From Pseudomonadaceae bacterium UBA836 (lineage in GTDB: Bacteria; Pseudomonadota; Gammaproteobacteria; Pseudomonadales; Pseudomonadaceae): 17,258 nt of DNA. Under the pieces are notes generated by a model that was given only the letters and a program-made list of their open reading frames with translations, made no database searches and was not told the DNA's origin. Location of the stretch: positions 1 through 17,258 of the forward strand of contig DBHE01000210.1 of the NCBI GenBank assembly GCA_002296055.1, read 5' to 3'. This document shows positions 6,911 through 13,669 of the stretch, piece after piece (within the stretch, counting starts at the first letter, position 1; every line of letters begins with the position of its first letter). Made by a program: the position numbers and the translations under genes.

Positions 6911-7738
6911 TTACTCCTTGAAATACGCGACCTGCGTGGTGGTCAGCAGCAGCTGGCCGTCATCGCTCCACAGGTGCGCGATCTGATCTGAATAATTGTT
7001 GTGCATGCGCGTGGCGCGAGCGTGGCCGAGCAGGTGGCGGTCGCCGGCGGCGGCCAGCTGCGCTGCATCGGCGTGAAAATAGTGGGTCAGTGACACGGTG
7101 CCGGCCGGTGTAAAGCGCTGGCGGCGATGGAAGATACGCGGTGCGAATACATCGCCCAGCGCGGTCAGTGAGGCAAAGTCGAGGGGCCGGGCAGGGTGGT
7201 CGCGGGTCCACAGCAGGGTTTCCGTGTCGGCTTCGCTCGGGTTGGTATCGCTACGGCTGGGGTTGAACAGGCCCGACACATAGCGGAAATCGTAATTAGC
7301 AAACCAGTTGCGCTCACCCCGCACCAACTGCGGCAGGCTGTTGGCAGCAGGTGCTTGCGGCATGGGCTGCTGCTGCTCGGACCAGGTCTCGCGGCGAGTG
7401 GCAAAAAAGGCGGTGCCACTGGTGACCACTTCACCGTCCTGGCGCTGCAACAGCAGCCAGTGTTGCGTCGAGCGGTTGGTGCGCAGCGGCAGCGCCTCAA
7501 TGTCGAAGGCACCCGGCTGGACCGGTCCGGCAAAGTTGATGGTCAGCGAGACCGGCTCACCGATGCGCTCGGGGTGTTGCAAGGCGGCGTTCAGCAGCGT
7601 AGCAGCAGTCAGGCCGCCAAAGGGGCCGACCATGTTTTGATAGCGGTCACCGACTTCACCGGCAAACAGGTTGTCGCCCTTGGCGGTGAGGGTGATGGCC
7701 TGGTCAAAGGCGTGGCTATGGGTCTCAGAGGCGGTCAT
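6911..7738 (-). CDS. Acyl-CoA thioesterase, double-hotdog (TesB-like)
   Basis: This 275-aa protein resembles the acyl-CoA thioesterase II fold, which hydrolyses acyl-CoA to free acid and CoA. The first hotdog covers about residues 15-115, with NMVGPFGGLTAATLLNAAL as its central helix and SLTINFAGPVQPG and STQHWLLLQRQDGEVV as strands. The second covers about 160-275, with RPLDFASLTALGDVFAPRIF and SLTHYFHADA, ending LLTTTQVAYFKE. An Asp in TALGD sits where TesB-type enzymes often have an acidic residue. The ATG at 7738 has only a weak GGA upstream. It may release CoA from dead-end acyl-CoA in the island. It carries no operator copy that I could find, so it may be regulated separately. Confidence 0.85.
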   Translation of the reverse strand: MTASETHSHAFDQAITLTAKGDNLFAGEVGDRYQNMVGPFGGLTAATLLNAALQHPERIGEPVSLTINFAGPVQPGAFDIEALPLRTNRSTQHWLLLQRQDGEVVTSGTAFFATRRETWSEQQQPMPQAPAANSLPQLVRGERNWFANYDFRYVSGLFNPSRSDTNPSEADTETLLWTRDHPARPLDFASLTALGDVFAPRIFHRRQRFTPAGTVSLTHYFHADAAQLAAAGDRHLLGHARATRMHNNYSDQIAHLWSDDGQLLLTTTQVAYFKE

Positions 7739-7849
7739 GGGCGAGGGTCCGTTACGGCGGGATCAGAAATATATGATGGTTGTAATAAACGAGCTTGAAC
7801 AGCAAGTTTGATGCTGTGAATCCGTTGTTATGGGTGTTGCAGAGATAGG

Positions 7850-7875
7850 CTGGGGCGCAGCTGGAGGCGCCCCAG
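7850..7875 (-). terminator. Probable terminator hairpin behind the PEBP gene
   Basis: The stem CTGGGGCGC (7850-7858) and GCGCCCCAG (7867-7875) encloses an 8-nt loop and begins 11 bp downstream of the minus-strand stop codon. There is no T-run, so this is a probable rather than certain terminator. Confidence 0.55.
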
Positions 7876-7886
7876 CACAGCGTTGA

Positions 7887-8366
7887 TCAGCGCTGGTAGG
7901 TGCCGATCAGGCGGTTCATTGCGGTGGCGTGCGGCTCAACCTTTTCCAGCAGCTGCCACAGGGTCAGGCCGGCGGGCAGATCCAGCTCAGCGTCCAGCGC
8001 GATAACCCAGAAATAGTACTTGTGCTGGCCGTGACCTTCCGGCGGCAGCGGACCGTTGTAGCCGCTGTTGCCAAAGTTGTTCACGCCCTGGGTGTAGTCG
8101 GCGCAGCCTTCGGCCAGCTCGCTGACGCTGGCCGGAATGTTGTAGAGCACCCAGTGCACAAAACCGTAGGTGCCGTTGGCGGAAATCAGCGGTGCGTCCG
8201 GGTCATGGCAGATGACGGCAAAGGACTTGGTGCCGGCCGGTGCGTTCTTCCAGCTCAGCGCGGGAGACACGTCGACATCATCGCCGGTGTGCTTGGCGGC
8301 GATGGCGCCGTTGTTGCCAAACGCGCTGCTGGTCAGTTCCAGGTCGTTGGAAAATGCGAATCCCAT
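7887..8366 (-). CDS. YbhB/YbcL-type phosphatidylethanolamine-binding protein (PEBP)
   Basis: This 159-aa protein has the bacterial PEBP (Raf kinase inhibitor-like) signature: VSPALSWKNAPAGTKSFAV, the DPDAP anion-binding loop, HWVLYNIPA, then GNSGYNGPLPPEGHGQHKY and FWVIALD. The length is normal for the family. No signal peptide is visible, so it is probably cytoplasmic. The ATG at 8366 follows AGGAG at 6 nt. Bacterial members bind small anionic ligands, but their roles are poorly known. Its placement here may be coincidental to fatty-acid degradation. Confidence 0.93.
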   Translation of the reverse strand: MGFAFSNDLELTSSAFGNNGAIAAKHTGDDVDVSPALSWKNAPAGTKSFAVICHDPDAPLISANGTYGFVHWVLYNIPASVSELAEGCADYTQGVNNFGNSGYNGPLPPEGHGQHKYYFWVIALDAELDLPAGLTLWQLLEKVEPHATAMNRLIGTYQR

Positions 8367-8407
8367 GGTGTTCTCCTTAGGTTATGAGCTGAAAACTACC
8401 TAGTATG

Positions 8408-8431
8408 CACCTGCCTGGCGACAGGCACGTG
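8408..8431 (-). terminator. GCGA-tetraloop hairpin behind the small membrane protein gene
   Basis: TGCCTG (8412-8417) and CAGGCA (8422-8427) enclose a GCGA loop, and CAC/GTG add a lower stem across one mismatch. It starts just past the stop codon of the 98-aa protein. On the minus strand there is no T-run, so the termination role is tentative. Confidence 0.4.
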
Positions 8432-8728
8432 TCACTTGATCAGGGCACTCAGCAGCCAGAGCCCGAGCAGTACCCAGACGATACCCAGCACGATCTTGCG
8501 GCGGATAAAGGCGCGTACGCCGGTGTAGATAAGAAACAGGCCGAGAATCACTGCGGCGATGCTCAGCAGATTGCTGTTGACCCCCAACGCGCGGGCAAAC
8601 CCGTTGATAAAATCGGAGCTGGCGTTGCTCAGCAGGGTGAACAGCCAGATCAGGCTGTCGATGACGACACGGACCACGGTACCGATGGCCGAGCCGAGCC
8701 ATTCAAAGGGGCTGGAGTTGAGCTGCAT
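8432..8728 (-). CDS. Small membrane protein of unknown function
   Basis: This 98-aa protein is mostly hydrophobic. I see a possible membrane helix at residues about 14-33 (IGTVVRVVIDSLIWLFTLL), a second at about 53-70 (LLSIAAVILGLFLIYTGV), a short RRK basic turn at about 75-77, and a third at about 78-97 (IVLGIVWVLLGLWLLSALI). No signal peptide or known domain is recognised. No clear Shine-Dalgarno site precedes the ATG at 8728, so the start is less sure. It sits between the PEBP gene and the thiolase without an obvious functional link. Confidence 0.7.
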   Translation of the reverse strand: MQLNSSPFEWLGSAIGTVVRVVIDSLIWLFTLLSNASSDFINGFARALGVNSNLLSIAAVILGLFLIYTGVRAFIRRKIVLGIVWVLLGLWLLSALIK

Positions 8729-8778
8729 GCAAGGGTCGCTGAAAGAAAGTGGAGGCGCTACCTTAGCAAAAAAGGCGC

Positions 8779-8819
8779 TGGAGGCTGTAGCTGGAAGCTG
8801 GAAGTGATCAGCTTGAAGC
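8779..8819 (-). repeat. Degenerate heptad array, left partner
   Basis: On the minus strand, period-7 units read GCTTCAA, GCTGATC, ACTTCCA and GCTTCCA, followed by a 6-nt GCTACA and then GCCTCCA. They run in the inverse orientation to the GCTTCCA array at 8895-8936 and flank the same hairpin. Confidence 0.45.
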
Positions 8820-8848
8820 AGTCCGAGCTGTGTCGGACTGCTTTTCTT
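8816..8848 (+). terminator. Hairpin with T-run, terminator-like on the plus strand
   Basis: The 11-bp stem AAGCAGTCCGA (8816-8826) and TCGGACTGCTT (8833-8843) encloses GCTGTG, followed by a TTTTCTT run (8842-8848). The good T-run is on the plus strand, although the flanking genes are on the minus strand. It may block antisense reading, or serve as a weaker thiolase terminator in the other direction. Confidence 0.6.
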
Positions 8849-8894
8849 GGTCGCCCAACGCTGACGGTCTTCGGCGCCGATCCACGCTGTTTTG

Positions 8895-8936
8895 GCTTCC
8901 AGCTTCCAGCTTCCAGCTTCCAGCTTCCAGCTTCCA
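8895..8936 (+). repeat. GCTTCCA tandem array, six perfect units
   Basis: Six exact copies of GCTTCCA run head to tail, followed by GCTG. They lie 14 bp beyond the thiolase stop codon. An inverted, degenerate partner lies at 8779-8819. Confidence 0.85.
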
Positions 8937-8950
8937 GCTGCGTGAGCGCG

Positions 8951-10150
8951 TTAAACGCGCTCGATCACCGCCGCTACACCCTGACCCAGGCCGATGCACA
9001 GGCTGACCAGCGCGTAGCGCTTGCCGGTGCGCTCGAGCTGGCGCAGGGCGGTCAGGGCCAGGCGAGCGCCGGAGGCGCCCAGCGGGTGGCCGACCGCGAT
9101 GGCGCCGCCGTTGGGGTTCAGGCGCGGATCGTCGAAGGCGATGCCCAGCTGCTTGGCGCAACCGAGAACCTGCGAGGCGAAAGCCTCGTTGATTTCGATC
9201 ACATCCATGTCGTCCAGGCTCAGGCCGGCGCGGCTCAGGGCTTTTTTGCAGGCTTCAACCGGGCCTAGGCCCATGACACGCGGGGCGACACCGGAGACGG
9301 CGCCGGCGAGGATGCGTGCGCGCGGCTTGATGCCGTACTTCTGGCCAATCGCTTCGCTGCCGATGATCAGCGCAGCCGCGCCATCGTTGACGCCAGAGGC
9401 GTTGCCAGCGGTAACCACGCCACCTTCAAACAGTGAACGCAGGCCGGACAGGGCGGCCATGTCGCTGCTTGGGCGCGGATGCTCGTCCTGATCGACCACC
9501 TTGGCGGGCTTCTTGCGGCCCTGAGAGACTTCAATCGGGTGGATTTCTTCGGCAAAGAAGCCGTCAGCACGGGCCTTTTCGTACAGCGCCTGGCTGCGTG
9601 CGGCGTAGGTGTCGGCTTCTTCGCGGGTGATACCCAGGTCGGCAGCGACGTTGTCGGCGGTTTGCGGCATGGTGTCATCGCCGAACTGCTTCTCCACCTT
9701 GGGGTTCGGGAAGCGCGCACCGATGGTGCTGTCGAAGGCGCGGAAGTCGCGGCTGTAGGCGCTTTCGCTCTTGGCGATAACGAAGGGTGCACGGCTCATG
9801 CTTTCCACGCCACCGGCGACGAACAGGTCGCCTTCACCGGCTTTGACCGCACGAGCGGCGTCGAGGATGGCCGCCAGGCCGGAGCCGCACAGGCGGTTGA
9901 CGGTAACACCGGCCACGTCCTGCGGCAGGCCGGACATCAGGCCGGCGTGGCGAGCAACGTTGCGCGCGTCTTCACCGGCCTGGTTGGTGTTGCCCATGAC
10001 AACGTCTTCGTAATCCGCACCGTCGAAGGGGTTACGGGTAACGACGGCGCGAATCACCTCGGCCAGCAGGTCATCGGGGCGCACGCTGGCGATGGCGCCG
10101 GCGTGGCGGCCGAAGGGGGTGCGCAAACCATCATAGATGTAGGCAGTCAT
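8951..10150 (-). CDS. Acetyl-CoA acyltransferase (thiolase), PcaF/PaaJ-like
   Basis: This 399-aa thiolase cleaves 3-oxoacyl-CoA with CoA to acetyl-CoA plus a shortened acyl-CoA. The active-site residues are Cys88 in NRLCGSG, His355 in VGHPLGASGARL and Cys385 in SLCIGLGQG. Sequence features such as NQAGEDARNVARHAGL, GGVESMSRAPFV and APRVMGLGPV resemble 3-oxoadipyl-CoA thiolases more than FadA as I recall them. The ATG at 10150 has AGGAG at 7 nt, and only 4 nt separate it from the upstream dehydrogenase stop, so the two genes are one translational unit. A 3-oxoadipyl-CoA or other dicarboxylyl-CoA substrate is plausible but not provable from sequence alone; a general acetyl-CoA acyltransferase is also possible. 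Confidence 0.94.
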   Translation of the reverse strand: MTAYIYDGLRTPFGRHAGAIASVRPDDLLAEVIRAVVTRNPFDGADYEDVVMGNTNQAGEDARNVARHAGLMSGLPQDVAGVTVNRLCGSGLAAILDAARAVKAGEGDLFVAGGVESMSRAPFVIAKSESAYSRDFRAFDSTIGARFPNPKVEKQFGDDTMPQTADNVAADLGITREEADTYAARSQALYEKARADGFFAEEIHPIEVSQGRKKPAKVVDQDEHPRPSSDMAALSGLRSLFEGGVVTAGNASGVNDGAAALIIGSEAIGQKYGIKPRARILAGAVSGVAPRVMGLGPVEACKKALSRAGLSLDDMDVIEINEAFASQVLGCAKQLGIAFDDPRLNPNGGAIAVGHPLGASGARLALTALRQLERTGKRYALVSLCIGLGQGVAAVIERV

Positions 10151-10154
10151 GCTC

Positions 10155-11669
10155 TTACTCCTGGAAGTCGGGTGTAGTCAAAGGCAGTTCCAGCTGCACG
10201 CGGCGACGCAGCCAGGGGCTGGGGCGGTAGCGCGGCTCGCCGTAGACGGCCTGAATGTTGTTGAGAACAGCAAGAATGTTGGCTTCGCCATAGTGCTCGC
10301 CGAAGGCCAGCGGGCCCTTGGGGTAGCCGAGTGCCAGCTGAATGGCGCGATCCAGCGTTTGCGGGGCGGTGATGCCCTTCTGCACGATTTCGCAGCCCAG
10401 ATTGACTACGCTGGCGACCAGGCGCTGGATAACAAAGCCGGCTGAATCGTTGATGACCTCCACTGGCACGCCGTCGGCGCTCAGCGCCTGGCGCGCCTGG
10501 GCGACCACGTTGGCGCTGGCGGCGGGTTGGCGCATCAGGGTGCGGCGCTTGTCCCAGTTGGCGAAGCTGTCCAGTGCCAGGGTGCGATCCGCCGGCAGGC
10601 CCAGCTGAGTCAGGGCGGTGCTGCAGTCATCGCCCAGCGGGGTGATCAGGCAGATGGCATCGTCCGATGGCTTGCTGGCGGTTTCCAGTGTCGCGCCGGC
10701 CGTGGTCAAGACCGCTTCGACCTGGCTACGCAGTGCATCATCATCGGTCTCCAGCCAGAACGGGCGGTTGATCAGCACGGTTTCTGGCTGCGGCTCGGGC
10801 TGCTCGATCTTCTGGCCGTCTTCGTAACGGTAGAAGCCCTGGCCGGTCTTGCGACCCAGCAGGCCAGCGGCCACGCGCTGGGCAGCGATGAACGAGGGGG
10901 TGTAGCGCGGGTCGTGGTAGAACTGTTCGTAGACCGACTCCATCACCGCGTGGGAGACGTCCAGACCGGTCAGATCGAACAGCTCGAACGGCCCCATGCG
11001 AAAGCCTGGGCCGTCCCGCAGGATGCGGTCGATCTGCTGCACACTGGCAACGCCTTCGCTGAGGATACGCAAGGCTTCGGTGCCGAAGGCGCGGCCGGCG
11101 TGGTTGACCAGAAAGCCGGGGGTGTCCGGGGTAATCGCCGGGAAGTGACCAGCCTGTTCGGCCAGCGCCACCAGCGCCTGGATATGACGCTCGTCGGTGC
11201 GCTCGCCACGCACGACTTCGACGATCTTCATCAGCGGCACGGGGTTGAAGAAGTGGAAGCCGGCGACGCGCTCGGGCTTGTTGGCGGTGCTGGCGATGCG
11301 GGTGACGGAGAGCGAAGAGGTGTTGGTGGCCAGTACACAGTCTTCGCTGACAATGGCTTCGAGGTCGGCAAACAGCTTCTGTTTGACGTCCAGCAGCTCG
11401 ACGATGGCTTCAATCACCAGGTCGCAGTCTTTGAGCTCTGCCAGCGTTTGCGCTGGTTGCATGCGGGCGATGGTTGCTGCCAATTCGGCTTCGGTCATCT
11501 TGCCCTTGGCCTGCGCCCGTTGCAGCAGGTTGCGGTTGAAGGCCAGAGCATCGTCGATGGCTTCTGCACGGGTATCGAACAGCAGAACCTGCTGACCACT
11601 GCTGGCGAACAGTTGCGCGATGCCGCGCCCCATGGCCCCGGCGCCGATGACGCCAATCCGCTTGAACAT
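10155..11669 (-). CDS. 3-hydroxyacyl-CoA dehydrogenase, PaaH-type
   Basis: This 504-aa NAD-dependent enzyme oxidises (S)-3-hydroxyacyl-CoA to 3-oxoacyl-CoA. The N-terminal Rossmann motif is GVIGAGAMGRGIAQ (residues 6-19). The dyad is His139 (GFHFFNPVPLMK) and Glu151 (IVEVV). One C-terminal 3HCDH domain follows at about 190-285 (TPGFLVNHAGRAFGTEALR, GPFELFDLTGLD) and a second at about 405-500 (DSAGFVIQRL, YPKGPLAFGE, EPRYRPSPWLRRR). The length and doubled C-terminal domain match PaaH, which oxidises 3-hydroxyadipyl-CoA in phenylacetate breakdown. The ATG at 11669 has a full AGGAGG at 7 nt. It is the first gene of the pair with the thiolase and has an operator copy 35 bp upstream. Confidence 0.94.
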   Translation of the reverse strand: MFKRIGVIGAGAMGRGIAQLFASSGQQVLLFDTRAEAIDDALAFNRNLLQRAQAKGKMTEAELAATIARMQPAQTLAELKDCDLVIEAIVELLDVKQKLFADLEAIVSEDCVLATNTSSLSVTRIASTANKPERVAGFHFFNPVPLMKIVEVVRGERTDERHIQALVALAEQAGHFPAITPDTPGFLVNHAGRAFGTEALRILSEGVASVQQIDRILRDGPGFRMGPFELFDLTGLDVSHAVMESVYEQFYHDPRYTPSFIAAQRVAAGLLGRKTGQGFYRYEDGQKIEQPEPQPETVLINRPFWLETDDDALRSQVEAVLTTAGATLETASKPSDDAICLITPLGDDCSTALTQLGLPADRTLALDSFANWDKRRTLMRQPAASANVVAQARQALSADGVPVEVINDSAGFVIQRLVASVVNLGCEIVQKGITAPQTLDRAIQLALGYPKGPLAFGEHYGEANILAVLNNIQAVYGEPRYRPSPWLRRRVQLELPLTTPDFQE

Positions 11670-11695
11670 GCTTTGCCTCCTGAAGTACGCTCATT

Positions 11696-11712
11696 GTTCC
11701 GCATGGCGAAAC
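11696..11712. promoter_or_regulatory. Candidate IclR-type operator D
   Basis: GTTCCGCATGGCGAAAC matches TTTCGC-N3-GCGAAA with one mismatch and is a 17-bp near-perfect palindrome. Its centre is 35 bp upstream of the PaaH-type start codon. A partial second copy, GGTATTTCGTTT, lies beside it at 11713-11724 and shares 12 identical bases with the sequence at operator C. Confidence 0.6.
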
Positions 11713-11760
11713 GGTATTTCGTTTAAAGTGCAGCGAGATTAAATCTTGCGCAGTAGGAGT

Positions 11761-11806
11761 GCAAGTTTGGCGACAGTCTGCACCGGCACTGTCGTGCCAT
11801 ACTTGC
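11761..11806. promoter_or_regulatory. Long imperfect inverted repeat between divergent genes
   Basis: The left arm (11761-11777, GCAAGTTTGGCGACAGT) pairs with the right arm (11788-11806, ACTGTCGTGCCATACTTGC) with one mismatch and a 2-nt bulge. Further CTTGC and GCAAG blocks at 11745, 11802 and 11811 allow alternative pairings. It lies in the 227-bp gap between the PaaH-type gene and the PaaI-like gene, where no terminator is expected. It may be a 5' leader structure of the plus-strand transcript or a protein-binding site. Confidence 0.45.
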
Positions 11807-11896
11807 GCCATGCAAGCTGGTCGTCGTCTGCGCCCGCAGGCGAGCATCCCCGACCGCACCGCCCATCGAGTGTAGTGAATAAAAGGTGTCGCACCC

Positions 11897-12325
11897 GTGA
11901 ATCAAGCAGAACGTCAGGCCATTGCCCGTACCGTGACCGGTTTCTTTCAGGAACTGGGCGCCGAACTGGAAGAGTACAGCGAGGGGCGCGCAGTCGTTGG
12001 CCTGACCCTGACCGACAAGCACATGAACAACGCCAGCTCGCTGCACGGCGGCGTTACCGCCAGCCTGCTGGATATCGCCATGGGGCTGTGCGGCACCTGG
12101 GCGGCGTCGCCAGAAGACCGTCGTGTGGCTATCACCCTGTCGTTGAACACCAACTTCACCTCCACCGCACCGGTCGGCACGCGTGTGCGTGCGGTGGCCA
12201 GCTGCCGCAGCGCCGGCCACAAGGTGTTCATGGCCAGCTGTGACCTGTTGGATCAGGACGACAAACTGATCGGTTTTGGCGAGGGCGTATTCAAGAAGGG
12301 CGCCTACCGCAAGGATCTGCCGTGA
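11897..12325 (+). CDS. PaaI-like hotdog thioesterase
   Basis: This 142-aa single-hotdog protein hydrolyses aryl- or acyl-CoA thioesters; the family includes PaaI and 4-hydroxybenzoyl-CoA thioesterase type II. The signature is NASSLHGGVTASLLDIAMG (residues 45-63), with HGG at 50-52 and an acidic Asp59 on the central helix. Strands ITLSLNTNFTSTAPVGTRV and VFMASCDLLDQ follow. These enzymes usually work as tetramers in the cytoplasm. The start is a GTG at 11897, with an AAGG/AGGTG site about 10 nt upstream. Its stop overlaps the membrane-protein start in a GTGA junction. It may regenerate CoA next to the acyl-CoA pathway, but it could equally act with the membrane protein. Confidence 0.88.
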   Translation: MNQAERQAIARTVTGFFQELGAELEEYSEGRAVVGLTLTDKHMNNASSLHGGVTASLLDIAMGLCGTWAASPEDRRVAITLSLNTNFTSTAPVGTRVRAVASCRSAGHKVFMASCDLLDQDDKLIGFGEGVFKKGAYRKDLP

Positions 12326-13668
12326 CCCCGGCGTGGTTGCTGCCCCTTGGGGTGGCGCTGGAGCTGGGCGCGCTGCTCGGTCATCTGCCCGAGCTGAGCT
12401 GGGCGGCAGCGCTGGCCTTTGTGGCCTACTTTCTGCTGTTTTTCCGGCGGCTGAACCCTTATCCGCGCTGGTTGGGCCTGGCCACCCTGGCGGTGCTGGT
12501 GGCGGCGCTCTGGTTTGCCCGGCCGGAGGCGTCGTTGTGGCCCAAGCTGGCCAGCTCGGTGGCTTATTACACCAGCTTTCTTGGCGCGCTGGGGCTGATG
12601 CAATTGCTGGCCCAGCGGCTGCCGCAGCTGCGTGAGTTGCACAAGGCGCTGCTGTCAGGTTCCAAGGTGATCCTCTATCCACGTTATGTGCTGGCGGCGG
12701 GCAGTATCGGCTCGATTCTCAATTTCGGCATGATGAACCTGCTCTGCGGCACCCTGACCGAGCACCTCAAGCGCTATCCGTTGAGCGCTGAACAGCGTCG
12801 CGACGGGTTGCGCAGTGTCATGGTGACCACCCTGCGGGGCTTTGCCCTGGTGCCCTTGCTGGCGCCCACCAGCGTGACCATTGCGATTATTTCCCGTGAG
12901 ATGCCGGAGCAGTCCTGGAGCACCATGGTGCCCTATGGCGCGGTGGCTGCGCTGATGATGATCGTGGTGGGCTGGCGTCGGGAGACCACCGGCCTGCTGG
13001 CGCTGCGTGACAATATTGGCGACACCAGCAAGGCCGACGGCATGCCGCAACTGCTGATTGGTAGCCTGCTGGGGCTGGGCGCCATCGGTCTGCTGGCTTC
13101 AGTGACGGATCTCAGTGCATCCCAGGCCGCGATGGTGCTGGTGCCTGCCGGGGTTATCAGCTACCTGCTGTGGCGCGAACGCTCGCCTGGGCAGGTGCTG
13201 GAGGAAGTCACCGGCAACATGGTGAGCATGCACAACGAGATGTTCATTTTTGGCTGCGCGGCGCTGCTCGGCGGCGTGCTCGGCGCGGTGGCGCCGCTGG
13301 AAGAGATTGCCGCCTGGCTGGCCCAGGAGCCCAAGTACAACGTGCTGCTGGCCATCGGCACCTTGTTCAGCACCATCGTACTGGCGGTGCTGGGGCTGGC
13401 GCCGATTGTCTCGCTGTCGCTGACGGCGGGCCTGCTGGCGCAGCTGGCCAATCTGGGAGTGCCGATCATGACACCGGCGGTGGGGCTGATGTGCGGCTTC
13501 TCACTGGCCATGATCTTCTCGCCCTTTGGGCCGTCCACCCTTATCCTGTCGCGCTATAGCGGCGAGTCGCCCTACCGGGTGGCCTTCGGCTGGAACGGGC
13601 GCTTTGTCGCCAGTGTCATGCCGTTGCTGCTGTTGCTGATTTTCTTTACCTACTGGCAGCAAAGCTGA
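12322..13668 (+). CDS. Polytopic membrane protein, transporter-like, unknown substrate
   Basis: This 448-aa protein has about ten to twelve hydrophobic segments and no signal peptide. Loop segments such as [38 protein letters not shown] and [20 protein letters not shown] lie between segments and look like the re-entrant or substrate-facing loops of ion transporter superfamily proteins, but I do not recognise a named family. The start is the GTG at 12322 in a 4-bp overlap with the thioesterase stop, so translation is coupled. The next gene, mutM, begins after a 1-nt gap. The coupling suggests transport or membrane handling linked to thioester hydrolysis; that is inference. Confidence 0.8.
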   Translation: MTPAWLLPLGVALELGALLGHLPELSWAAALAFVAYFLLFFRRLNPYPRWLGLATLAVLVAALWFARPEASLWPKLASSVAYYTSFLGALGLMQLLAQRLPQLRELHKALLSGSKVILYPRYVLAAGSIGSILNFGMMNLLCGTLTEHLKRYPLSAEQRRDGLRSVMVTTLRGFALVPLLAPTSVTIAIISREMPEQSWSTMVPYGAVAALMMIVVGWRRETTGLLALRDNIGDTSKADGMPQLLIGSLLGLGAIGLLASVTDLSASQAAMVLVPAGVISYLLWRERSPGQVLEEVTGNMVSMHNEMFIFGCAALLGGVLGAVAPLEEIAAWLAQEPKYNVLLAIGTLFSTIVLAVLGLAPIVSLSLTAGLLAQLANLGVPIMTPAVGLMCGFSLAMIFSPFGPSTLILSRYSGESPYRVAFGWNGRFVASVMPLLLLLIFFTYWQQS

Positions 13669-13669
13669 G

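Noticed and set aside
8895..8936. Possible CRISPR array
   Set aside because: The 7-bp units are contiguous without unique spacers, so this is a simple tandem repeat.
8405..9268. Plus-strand 287-codon open frame spanning the small membrane protein gene, heptad repeats and thiolase end
   Set aside because: It encodes repeats such as FQLPASS only because the GCTTCCA array stays in frame, and it overlaps well supported minus-strand genes.
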